DNA of 64,000 nucleotides. It comes from Brucella pseudintermedia (GTDB taxonomy: Bacteria; Pseudomonadota; Alphaproteobacteria; Rhizobiales; Rhizobiaceae). This document shows positions 55,001 through 62,873 of the stretch, piece after piece. The translations under genes were made by a program, and so were the position numbers. The notes under the pieces were generated by a model. The model was not told the origin of the DNA and did not search any database. It was given only the letters and a program-made list of their open reading frames with translations. The stretch's first letter is position 1. Each line of letters begins with the position of its first letter. Location: the NCBI RefSeq assembly GCF_008932435.1, contig NZ_WBWE01000001.1, positions 372,001 to 436,000 on the forward strand. Reading direction: 5' to 3'.

Positions 55001-56686
55001 ATGACGAGCAAACCCAATGCCCGTACCGGAGGCCAGATTCTGGTGGATGCGCTGCGCATTCACGGGGCCGACCGCGTTTTCTGCGTGCCCGGCGAGAGCT
55101 ATCTCGCGGCACTTGACGCCTTTCATGATGCCAGCGACGCGATCGATCTGGTCGTGTGCCGGCAGGAGGGCGGCGCGGCCTATATGGCGGAAGCCTATGG
55201 CAAGCTGACCGGCAAGCCCGGCATCTGCTTCGTCACACGCGGCCCCGGCGCGACCAATGCCTCGGTTGGCGTGCATACGGCCTTTCAGGATTCAACGCCG
55301 ATGCTGCTCTTCATCGGTCAGGTCGCCAGCGATCAGGTCGAGCGCGAGGCGTTTCAGGAAATCGATTATCGCCGCATGTTCGGCCAGATGGCCAAATGGG
55401 TCGTGCAGATCGACGATGCCGCCCGCATACCGGAACTCGTCAGTCAGGCTTTCCATCGCGCCGTCAACGGGCGTCCCGGCCCGGTGGTGATCGCGCTCCC
55501 GGAAGACATGCTGACCTCCCATGCCGCCGTCAGCGACGCACCGGCTTACAAGCAGGTGCAGATGCATCCGGGCGCGGACCAGTTGCAGGACATGCAGGCG
55601 CTGCTTGCAAAGGCCGAGCGCCCACTGGTCATCGTCGGCGGTGGCGGCTGGAATGCACAAGCTGTCAGCGATCTGCGGAAATTTGCCGAGAACATGCATC
55701 TGCCGGTCGCGGCTTCCTTCCGCTGTCAGGACATGTTCGACAACACCCACCCGCTCTATGCGGGCGAAATGGGAACCTCGATCAGCCCCAAGCTGGCACA
55801 GCGCGTGCGCGATGCCGACCTGCTGATCGTCATCGGCGCGCGCCTCGGCGAAATGACGACGCAGGGCTACGAACTCGTCTCCATTCCGGTGCCGCAGCAA
55901 AAGCTCGTGCATATCCATCCGGGTGCGGAAGAACTTGGCCGCGTCTATCATGCGGACGTTCCAGTCAATGCCTCGATGCCTGCCTTCTGCGCGGCCGCGG
56001 CAAAGCTTAAGCCGGTTGCCGATCCGCGCTGGAAGGCATGGACCGACAGCGCCAATGCCGATTACCGCGACAATATCACATCGCCGGTCATCCCCGGCGA
56101 TGTGCAGATGGGCGAAGTGATGGAATGGCTGCGCGCGCATCTGCCAGCCGACGCCATTATCACCAATGGCGCGGGCAATTATTCCGCCTGGCCGCATCGC
56201 TTCTACCAGTACCGCACCTATCGCAGCCAGCTTGCGCCCACCAACGGTTCCATGGGCTATGGCGTGCCGGCGGCGGTCGCGGCCAAGCTCACCGCACCGG
56301 AACGCACCGTGATTGCCTTTGCGGGCGACGGCTGTTTCCTCATGAACGGACAGGAACTGGCAACGGCGGCGCAATATGGCGCCAACGCTATTTTCATCGT
56401 CGTCAACAACGGCATGTACGGCACGATCCGCATGCATCAGGAACGTACCTATCCGGGCCGCGTTTCGGGCACCGGCCTTGCCAATCCTGACTTCGCGGCA
56501 CTTGCCCGCGCCTATGGATTGCATGGCGAGGTGGTCGAAAAGACCGCTGATTTCGCGCCAGCCTTCGAGGCTTGCGAAAAATCCGGCAAGCCGGGCCTCA
56601 TCGAAATCCGCATCGATCCCGAGGCGCTTTCACCGAAGATGAGCCTCAGCCAGATGCGCGAACAGGGTTTCGCCAAACAGAAGTAA
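55001..56686 (+). CDS. Thiamine-diphosphate enzyme of the acetolactate synthase family
   Basis: 561 residues with the three ThDP domains. The pyrimidine-binding domain has the catalytic Glu in CRQEGGAAYMAEAYGK (residue ~50). A central Rossmann-like domain carries VIVGGGGWNAQA. The PP-binding domain has GDGCFLMNGQEL...VVNN. MTSKPNART is used because GAGGAA lies nine bases before it. There is no regulatory subunit gene and it is not in an ilv operon, so this is a catabolic relative (acetolactate synthase, benzoylformate- or sulfoacetaldehyde-type); the substrate cannot be read from sequence. Confidence 0.8.
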   Translation: MTSKPNARTGGQILVDALRIHGADRVFCVPGESYLAALDAFHDASDAIDLVVCRQEGGAAYMAEAYGKLTGKPGICFVTRGPGATNASVGVHTAFQDSTPMLLFIGQVASDQVEREAFQEIDYRRMFGQMAKWVVQIDDAARIPELVSQAFHRAVNGRPGPVVIALPEDMLTSHAAVSDAPAYKQVQMHPGADQLQDMQALLAKAERPLVIVGGGGWNAQAVSDLRKFAENMHLPVAASFRCQDMFDNTHPLYAGEMGTSISPKLAQRVRDADLLIVIGARLGEMTTQGYELVSIPVPQQKLVHIHPGAEELGRVYHADVPVNASMPAFCAAAAKLKPVADPRWKAWTDSANADYRDNITSPVIPGDVQMGEVMEWLRAHLPADAIITNGAGNYSAWPHRFYQYRTYRSQLAPTNGSMGYGVPAAVAAKLTAPERTVIAFAGDGCFLMNGQELATAAQYGANAIFIVVNNGMYGTIRMHQERTYPGRVSGTGLANPDFAALARAYGLHGEVVEKTADFAPAFEACEKSGKPGLIEIRIDPEALSPKMSLSQMREQGFAKQK

Positions 56687-56691
56687 AAACA

Positions 56692-56719
56692 AAAGAGCCC
56701 CGGTTTTCCGGGGCTCTTT
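56692..56719. terminator. Bidirectional terminator
   Basis: AAAGAGCCCCGG-TTTT-CCGGGGCTCTTT, 12-bp perfect stem between the convergent ThDP gene and the ABC binding-protein gene. T-rich on both strands. Confidence 0.92.
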
Positions 56720-56735
56720 CATCATTGGTCTGGCT

Positions 56736-57755
56736 TTACTTTACAGGCGGCGCGTACATCAGCCCGCCCTTGTTCCAAAGCGCATTGAGACCCCGGTCGA
56801 TCTTGAGCAGGCTGCCCTTGCCGACGGTACGCTCGAACATTTCACCGTAGTTGCCGATCTTGGAAACGACATTATAGGCCCATTTCGGCTCAAGGCCGAG
56901 CTGCTGGCCGCTATCGCCTTCCGAGCCAAGGAAACGGCGCACGTCGGGCTTCTTGGAAGTGAGGTCCGCCTCAGCCGAAGCTTGCGTAACGCCCAGTTCC
57001 TCTGCCTCAAGCATCGCAAACAGGGTCCAGCGGACGATGTTGAACCATTTGTCGTCACCCTGACGGACGGCAGGTCCGAGCGGCTCCTTGGAAATCACTT
57101 CCGGCAGAACCGTGAAGGCGTCCGGCTCGGCAAGTTTGAGACGCTGCGCATAGAGCGCGGATGCGTCGGTCGTGTAAACATCGCAGCGACCCGTTTCAAA
57201 CGCCTTCAGGATACCATCGGCGGAATCGATCACCACCGGCTCATATTTGATGTTGTTGGCGTTGAAATAATCGGCGGCGTTCTGTTCGGTGGTGGTGCCC
57301 TGTTCGGTGCAGACCGACGCGCCGTCGAGCTTAAGTGCACTATCGACGCCCAGATCCTTGCGGATCATGAAACCCTGACCGTCATAATAGGCTGTGCCGA
57401 CAAAAAGAATGCCCATGCCCGCATCGCGTGAAAGCGTCCAGGTAGTCTGGCGCGAAAGCAGGTCAACCGTGCCGGATTGCAGCGCGGTAAAGCGCTCCTT
57501 GGTCGAAAGCGGAATGAAGCTCACCTTGTCGGGATCGCCGAAGACCGCAGCCGAAACCGCCCGACAGAAATCGATGTCGAAGCCGGTCCATTTGCCCTGA
57601 TCGTCCGGCGACGAAAAGCCCGCGACGCCCTGGCTGACGCCGCAATTGATCTTGCCGCGTTCCTTCACGGTCGAAAGCGTATCCGCCTGCGCTCCGGTTT
57701 GAGCGGACAGGGCAAAGCCAGCCGCCAGCAACGAACCCAAAAGAATATTTTTCAT
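56736..57755 (-). CDS. AapJ/BztA-like amino-acid ABC binding protein (orphan)
   Basis: 339 residues. The signal peptide ends at AQTGAQA/DTLST. The mature protein has GVSQGVAGFSSPDDQGKWTGFDIDFC and LSRQTTWTLSRDAGMG, which are hallmarks of the general L-amino-acid binding proteins (AapJ). MKNILLGS follows GGGAGGAGGAAC. No permease or ATPase genes accompany it, so it must use a system elsewhere. It lies 91 bases after the fusion kinase/aminotransferase gene in the same direction and probably supplies an amino acid for it. Confidence 0.9.
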   Translation of the reverse strand: MKNILLGSLLAAGFALSAQTGAQADTLSTVKERGKINCGVSQGVAGFSSPDDQGKWTGFDIDFCRAVSAAVFGDPDKVSFIPLSTKERFTALQSGTVDLLSRQTTWTLSRDAGMGILFVGTAYYDGQGFMIRKDLGVDSALKLDGASVCTEQGTTTEQNAADYFNANNIKYEPVVIDSADGILKAFETGRCDVYTTDASALYAQRLKLAEPDAFTVLPEVISKEPLGPAVRQGDDKWFNIVRWTLFAMLEAEELGVTQASAEADLTSKKPDVRRFLGSEGDSGQQLGLEPKWAYNVVSKIGNYGEMFERTVGKGSLLKIDRGLNALWNKGGLMYAPPVK

Positions 57756-57794
57756 TGTTCCTCCTCCCAGAGTTTCGGGCCAAGCCGATCCATT

Positions 57795-57816
57795 GCCCGG
57801 CGACATGCCGCCGGGC
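57795..57816 (-). terminator. GC-rich stem-loop between the fusion gene and the binding-protein gene
   Basis: GCCCGGC (57795-57801) pairs with GCCGGGC (57810-57816). No T-run on the minus strand. Attenuation or mRNA processing is possible. Confidence 0.5.
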
Positions 57817-57846
57817 TTGTTGTTTGTTCAGTTATCCGACGACGAA

Positions 57847-60800
57847 CTACTTCAGCGCAGCCGCGAAGCTATCCTCCAGAACGCTTAAGAGATGATCCGC
57901 ATTGGCGCGGCTGAAAATCATCGGCGGGCGCATTTTCAGCACATTGTCGAACGGACCTTCGGTCCCCATCAGGATGCCGCGTTCGCGCGCGCCATCATTG
58001 ATTTTCTTGGCCAGCGCCGTCGCCGGTTCCTTGGTCTTGCGATCCGTGACGAGTTCGATACCGAGGAACAGTCCCTGCCCGCGCACGTCGCCAATAATAT
58101 CGAAGCGCTTCTGCATCGAACGGAAACCGTCGAGGAGATAATTGCCGATCTCCAGCGCGTTGCGGCGCAGATCGTTGCGCTCGATCACATCCAGCACCGC
58201 CAGACCTGCCGCGCAGGAAACCGGATTGCCGCCGAATGTGTTGAAATATTCCATTCCATTGTTGAAGCTGTCGGCCACTTCGCGGGTGGTGACAACCGCC
58301 GACATAGGATGGCCGTTGCCGATGGGCTTGCCCATGGTGACGATGTCCGGCACCACATCCTGCATTTCAAACGCCCACCAGTGGCTTCCGACGCGGCCAA
58401 AGCCGACCTGCACCTCATCCGCGATGCAAACGCCGCCAGCCGCCCGCACCATCCTGTAGACTTCCCTTAGATAGCCCTCCGGCAGGAAGACCTGACCGGC
58501 AACGCTCGGGATCGACTCGGCGATGAAATAGGCAGGGCCGCGTCCAAGGCTTTTGATGGTCTCGATCTGTTCGGCAATGCTTTCGGCAAAGCGCTTGCCA
58601 TGCTCTGCAAGCGGCCAGTCTTCCGGCGCGCGATAGCTGTCGGGGATGGTCGCCTCGAACACATGGTCCGGGCGTCCCTTGCCGCCCTTGCGCTTGTACT
58701 TGTAGGGGCTGAGATCGATCAGCTCCTGCGTCGTGCCGTGATAGGCCCAGTCGAGCACCAGCGCATCGCGCTGGCCCGAATGCGCGCGCGCCATGCGCAG
58801 CGCCAGGCTGTTCGCCTCGCTGCCCGAACAGGCAAACGAGGCCACCGTCAAGCCTTCCGGCAAGGTCGCCGTCAGGCGCTCGGCATAGGAAACGATATTG
58901 TCATGCAGATAGCGCGTATTGGTGTTGAGGATCGCCGCCTGTCTGGCAATTGCCTCCACCACTTCCGGGTGCGCATGACCGAGATGGCAGACATTGTTGA
59001 AGCAGTCGAGATAGGCGCGTCCCCGATTGTCGATCAGCCGTGCACCCTCGCCGCGCACAAACTTGATCGGCTCGGAATAGGAAATGGAGAGGTTCGGCAG
59101 CAATATATCCTTGCGGACGCTGACGATTTCCGCCCGCGTGCGGCCGCTCTGGTGGAAGGCTTCCGCCGGAATGTCGGCAAGGGATGCCGCATCCGGGAAA
59201 ATATCGGCCCAGACATCGAGATAGGCATTTTCGCCGACGCCCAGAATTTCCGCCGCCGTCAGTCCGGTATCTGTCGAAATCTGGAAATGGAGATGCGGCG
59301 TCCAGCCGCCATTCTCGTGCATGTCGCCCATATAGCCAACCAGTTCGCCAGCAGCGAGCTTCTGGCCGGGTTTCAGCCGCGACATCGCCTCATGCGCCAT
59401 ATGGCCCCAGAGCGTGATGAAGGGCGGGCAGTCTTCCGGCTGGTGTTCCAGCGCGATCAACCCGCCATAGCCGAGCGGCGCGGTCTCGATCTCAACGCTC
59501 TTCACGATTGCTGCAAGCGGCGTGTAGACAGGCGTGCCTGCGGGCATGAACAGATCAAGCCCCAGATGGTGGACACGCCGCTCGCCTTCGACAAAGCGCG
59601 AACGGAACGCTTCGTCGGTATAAACGGTACGCCTTTCGCCCCATGGTCCGATGCCCAGTTCGATACGGTTGCGGGCGCAGAAATCATCCCACCAGGCGGT
59701 CGCCTCCTTCGGGCGCTGCCCGGCGGAATCGACCGTCATCACATGAGCCGGATCGCCATAAGGCACCAGCGCCTTGTTCATCGTGGCGGGATGCGGGCGC
59801 ACCACAGGCGCGAAAGCCTTGCTGTTCGCCGCGATCCAGCGGCGCACCGCACCGGCTCCCTCCACTGCATCGAAACCGCAGGCTTTGCGCAGGATCGCGG
59901 TGGCAAAGCGCGGATTCATGGCGTCGAGCTTGTGCAGAAGCCGCCAGGCCGGTGCTTCGCTGATCGCCAGATAAGGGTTGTCATCGGTCTTTTCGCGGCG
60001 CGAAGCCGACAGCGTGACGCTTGTCACAAGACGCATCGCGATCAGGTCGAACAGAAGATCGATTTCCTGCGGCAGGAGCGGATATTTCGCATGGAACCCG
60101 GCTGCAAGGGCGGCGGCGGCACCAATCGGGTCATCCATATCGAGGATGGAATAGGCACAGGCAATCGCGACCTCGGCAATCAGCACCGTATGGACGGAAT
60201 CGCCGAAATCGATCAGCCCGGCAATGCGTTCATTATCCTGAGGGTCGACCAGCACGTTCCAGTCATTGGCGTCGTTGTGGATCACCTGCGCGCGCAGAAG
60301 CGGCAGTTTCGGCGCCACATCGCGCTCGAAACGGGCAAGGAAACGCTCCACAACGGCGCGGTCTTCCGCCTTGTCGATAAAATGCAGCCGGTTGCGGGCA
60401 CGACCGGCATGACGCAGGTCCCAGTCGAAATCGCGCAGCGCGCCGGGATGGATGAAGCCTTGCAGGGCACGGTCAAGCTCGCCCAGCGCAGCGCCCAGAT
60501 TTCTCATAAGCGTTTTGGTGCGCTTTACCTCCGCCAGCGGCGTGCCGGGAAGCCAGCTTGCCACCCGCAGCGCATGCGGCTTGCCCCCATCCTTATCGAC
60601 AGAAGCCAGCACTTCGCCCGACAGGCTTGATTTCAGGCGCGGCACGGCCAGCGCCGGATCGGCCTTGGCCAGATGTTGCAGCAGCGCGGTCTGGAACTCG
60701 CTTTCGACCCGCGGCTCGCTGGCATTGACGATCTTCAATATCCAGTCCGCCGACCCGTTGCCCGTCTTCAGTCGGAAATTGCGGTCACGCTCGCTGTCCA

Positions 60801-60897
60801 GCGGCGAGGCACTGGCCGTCACCCCGAAATGAAGCTGGGCCAGCACTTCGGCCTCTTGCGCGGAAAAATCGGGGGCGGGATGCGAAAGATCGGTCAT
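57847..60897 (-). CDS. Three-domain fusion: APH/hydroxylysine-kinase-like, M23 peptidase-like, class III aminotransferase/ammoniophospholyase-like
   Basis: 1016 residues. Residues ~10-360 are an APH-type kinase with the catalytic loop HNDANDWN (His207, Asp209, Asn214) and DFGD (230-233). Residues ~420-560 form an M23/LytM-like domain with intact-looking metal ligands His444-x3-Asp448 (HLGLD) and His535-x-His537 (HLHF). Residues ~590-1016 are a class III aminotransferase with DEVQVGFGR (Asp827) and PLP Lys857 (MGKPIGNG). Related single-domain vertebrate proteins are hydroxylysine kinase and the AGXT2L ammoniophospholyases, so phosphorylation then beta-elimination of an amino-alcohol or hydroxylated amino acid is likely. 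The true substrate is not known. ATG at 60897 is preferred over a GTG 19 codons upstream; neither has a clear ribosome site. Confidence 0.85.
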   Translation of the reverse strand: MTDLSHPAPDFSAQEAEVLAQLHFGVTASASPLDSERDRNFRLKTGNGSADWILKIVNASEPRVESEFQTALLQHLAKADPALAVPRLKSSLSGEVLASVDKDGGKPHALRVASWLPGTPLAEVKRTKTLMRNLGAALGELDRALQGFIHPGALRDFDWDLRHAGRARNRLHFIDKAEDRAVVERFLARFERDVAPKLPLLRAQVIHNDANDWNVLVDPQDNERIAGLIDFGDSVHTVLIAEVAIACAYSILDMDDPIGAAAALAAGFHAKYPLLPQEIDLLFDLIAMRLVTSVTLSASRREKTDDNPYLAISEAPAWRLLHKLDAMNPRFATAILRKACGFDAVEGAGAVRRWIAANSKAFAPVVRPHPATMNKALVPYGDPAHVMTVDSAGQRPKEATAWWDDFCARNRIELGIGPWGERRTVYTDEAFRSRFVEGERRVHHLGLDLFMPAGTPVYTPLAAIVKSVEIETAPLGYGGLIALEHQPEDCPPFITLWGHMAHEAMSRLKPGQKLAAGELVGYMGDMHENGGWTPHLHFQISTDTGLTAAEILGVGENAYLDVWADIFPDAASLADIPAEAFHQSGRTRAEIVSVRKDILLPNLSISYSEPIKFVRGEGARLIDNRGRAYLDCFNNVCHLGHAHPEVVEAIARQAAILNTNTRYLHDNIVSYAERLTATLPEGLTVASFACSGSEANSLALRMARAHSGQRDALVLDWAYHGTTQELIDLSPYKYKRKGGKGRPDHVFEATIPDSYRAPEDWPLAEHGKRFAESIAEQIETIKSLGRGPAYFIAESIPSVAGQVFLPEGYLREVYRMVRAAGGVCIADEVQVGFGRVGSHWWAFEMQDVVPDIVTMGKPIGNGHPMSAVVTTREVADSFNNGMEYFNTFGGNPVSCAAGLAVLDVIERNDLRRNALEIGNYLLDGFRSMQKRFDIIGDVRGQGLFLGIELVTDRKTKEPATALAKKINDGARERGILMGTEGPFDNVLKMRPPMIFSRANADHLLSVLEDSFAAALK

Positions 60898-60990
60898 GGG
60901 AAGCGCTTCACGGGTTGAATGCAGATGGGGCGTCTCAAGATGAAAGCTTGGCACGTCGACAAATTTCAGGCATCAGACAAGTGGTCGGTC

Positions 60991-61021
60991 GGACCGGCAC
61001 TTTGCCGGAATGGACCGGCAC
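60991..61021. promoter_or_regulatory. Phased half-site array before the Lrp gene
   Basis: GGACCGGCAC repeats at 60991-61000 and 61012-61021, 21 bp apart (two helical turns). TGCCGG at 61003-61008 makes an inverted pair with each CCGGCA. It lies 28-58 bases before the Lrp start and about 100 bases before the fusion gene, as expected for a cooperative Lrp-family operator. Confidence 0.6.
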
Positions 61022-61048
61022 ATTTACGGCAGCACGAAAGAACCGACC

Positions 61049-61489
61049 ATGCGGGAACTGGATGCGAAGGATCGCGAGATACTGGCCATTCTCTCCAAGG
61101 AAGCGCGCATACCGCTGAAGACGCTGGCGGGCCGCATCGGGCTTTCGCGCAGCGCGACCGGCGAGCGCGTCGCCAATCTGGAGAAAAGCGGCGTCATTCG
61201 CGGCTATCGCGCGGATATTGGCCAGATCGACAGCAACATCATCCGCGCCATGATCCTGGTCAGTCTGAAGCGCACCCCGGCCCTCGGCCTGCTCGATGAA
61301 CTGGCGCGGCACGCCGAAGTGCGCCGGGTTTCGTCGGTAAGCGGACAGCTCGATTTGATCGTTGAGGTTGAAGTTCCTTCCATCGACCGTCTCAATCGCC
61401 TGCGCGATCTGATGGCCACCCATGAAACGGTAGAGGATCTCACTACAGCTATCGTTCTTCGCCGGGATATCGAGCGTGAAAACGGCTGA
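61049..61489 (+). CDS. Lrp/AsnC-family regulator, divergent from the fusion gene
   Basis: 146 residues from MRELDAKDREIL. The helix-turn-helix is at ~5-55 (LAILSKEARIPLKTLAGRIG, LSRSATGERVANLEKSG) and the RAM effector domain follows (VRRVSSVSGQLDLIVEVEV). An ATG 13 codons upstream is possible but lies near the operator-like repeats. The divergent pairing suggests it controls the kinase-aminotransferase fusion and the AapJ-like gene in response to an amino acid. Confidence 0.88.
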   Translation: MRELDAKDREILAILSKEARIPLKTLAGRIGLSRSATGERVANLEKSGVIRGYRADIGQIDSNIIRAMILVSLKRTPALGLLDELARHAEVRRVSSVSGQLDLIVEVEVPSIDRLNRLRDLMATHETVEDLTTAIVLRRDIERENG

Positions 61490-61586
61490 AGAGCAGCTCT
61501 ACCACTTTAGTCTGGATAGTTGCAATTTGCAGTGGACATTCCACCGGAAGTCGAACATAACGCCCCTGGGTTGAAAGGGAGGGGTC

Positions 61587-61676
61587 ATGAAAACACTTAA
61601 CCTATTCATTATCGGGTTCGGTTTCACCGCACTCGTCGTCACCTGCATTGTCGCCATTGGCGGCGGCACGATCTGA
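61587..61676 (+). CDS. 29-residue single-pass membrane peptide (unannotated small ORF)
   Basis: The frame MKTLNLFIIGFGFTALVVTC continues IVAIGGGTI and stops with TGA. GGGAGGGG lies just before the ATG and is among the better ribosome sites in the window. Residues 5-26 are almost wholly hydrophobic, so a single transmembrane helix with a short Lys-containing N-terminus is predicted. It stands alone in the gap between the Lrp gene (+) and the LysR gene (-). It resembles other small bacterial membrane proteins in size, but I do not recognise a family. Confidence 0.6.
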   Translation: MKTLNLFIIGFGFTALVVTCIVAIGGGTI

Positions 61677-61694
61677 ACGGCAATCGGCCATATA

Positions 61695-62609
61695 TCATGC
61701 CCGCAGCAGGGGTTCTCCAAGGAAGATTGCTGACGACTCGCGCACGGCGCGGATCATGAAATCGCTCAACACCCGAATTCGCGGTGCGGCGACCACGTCG
61801 ACGTGACAGCTCATCCAGTATTCACGCACAAGATGCATCTCGCGCGGCAGAACCGGAACCAGTTCCGGGTGTCGGCTTGCGATGAAATAAGGCAGCACGC
61901 ACAGGCCATAACCGATCTGGGTGGCAATCAGCTGCGCATGGATGCTTGAGCTTTGATAGGTGCAGCGTTGCCCCGGCAGAATCTCGCGCATGTAGTCGAG
62001 GCCGGGCGTAAAAACCATGTCATCGATATAGCCGATGAACGGATGGCGGGCCATGTCCTCGCGCGTCCTGATTGGCGGATGCCGCTCCAGATAATCGCGA
62101 TGACCATAGATGAAGAGACGATAGGGCGTCAGCTTCTCGCTGTGATAGGGGCCGGTGCGCGGCATGTGCAGCGTGATCGACAGTTCCGCTTCGCGTCGCG
62201 ACAGTGACATGATCTGCTGGATCGTCACCACTTCCACAAACAGGCTCGGATAGGATTGCGCCAGCACCGGCAGGCGGTCGGCGAGAAAGAAATTGCCGAA
62301 GCCTTCCAGCGTCGAAAGACGCACGACGCCCGACAGCGCCGCCAGATTGCCCGTAGCTTCGGTCTGAAACTTGACCGCCTCGCGTTCCATGACCTCGGCG
62401 GATGTCACCAGCCGCTCGCCGATGGGCGTCAGCAGATAGCCGCGGGGATTGCGCTCGAAAAGTTTGGTGGCGAGAGCCTGTTCCAGCCGATCGATCCGCC
62501 GCAGCACCGTGACATGGCTGGTGCGCAGCTGGCGCGCCGCCGTGGAGAGCTGGCCGGTACGCGCAACCGCCAGAAAATATTGCAGGTCGTCCCATGTGAA
62601 CTGCCGCAT
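61695..62609 (-). CDS. LysR-family transcriptional regulator
   Basis: 304 residues. The N-terminal winged helix is at ~4-65 (WDDLQYFLAVARTGQLSTAA, HVTVLRRIDRLE) and the effector domain follows. Start MRQFTWDD is preceded by GGGAGGGGAG, so the 21-codon extension is rejected. It is divergent from an ABC binding-protein gene across a palindromic LysR-type site and probably controls it. Effector unknown. Confidence 0.88.
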   Translation of the reverse strand: MRQFTWDDLQYFLAVARTGQLSTAARQLRTSHVTVLRRIDRLEQALATKLFERNPRGYLLTPIGERLVTSAEVMEREAVKFQTEATGNLAALSGVVRLSTLEGFGNFFLADRLPVLAQSYPSLFVEVVTIQQIMSLSRREAELSITLHMPRTGPYHSEKLTPYRLFIYGHRDYLERHPPIRTREDMARHPFIGYIDDMVFTPGLDYMREILPGQRCTYQSSSIHAQLIATQIGYGLCVLPYFIASRHPELVPVLPREMHLVREYWMSCHVDVVAAPRIRVLSDFMIRAVRESSAIFLGEPLLRA

Positions 62610-62659
62610 TCTCCCCTCCCAAACAGCTGCGTTGGCCTTCGCCTCGCCTTCTGTACGTT

Positions 62660-62680
62660 TTTGAACAGACAATGTTCAAA
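62660..62680. promoter_or_regulatory. LysR operator, TTTGAAC-N7-GTTCAAA
   Basis: Perfect inverted repeat with 7-bp arms and a 7-bp spacer, 21 bp in all. It lies about 50 bases upstream of the LysR start and about 190 bases before the ABC gene. It fits the LysR T-N11-A rule. Confidence 0.7.
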
Positions 62681-62873
62681 AATTGTTGTTCTTGTACGCA
62701 TTTGTCAATGCTACCGTTTCAATCCAAGGCCCGGGTGGAGGAACAAATCGGGCGAAAGCAGAGGGCGAACGGCGAAGAGGAAAGCTGTTTCCCTGTCTCG
62801 AAAGACTGCTTGATGGAGGAATGCCGTGCGGTTTCCCCGCAATGGCTCAAGGTGTTATTGGGAGGAGCACTTC

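Noticed and set aside
58600-60630. 676-codon open frame on the + strand
   Set aside because: It is antisense to the kinase/M23/aminotransferase fusion gene, which has clear catalytic motifs. The long frame is a product of the high-GC codon pattern.
60898-60954. GTG start giving a 19-residue longer fusion protein
   Set aside because: No ribosome site and the extension (HLETPHLHSTREALP) has no family support; the ATG at 60897 is preferred, with some doubt.
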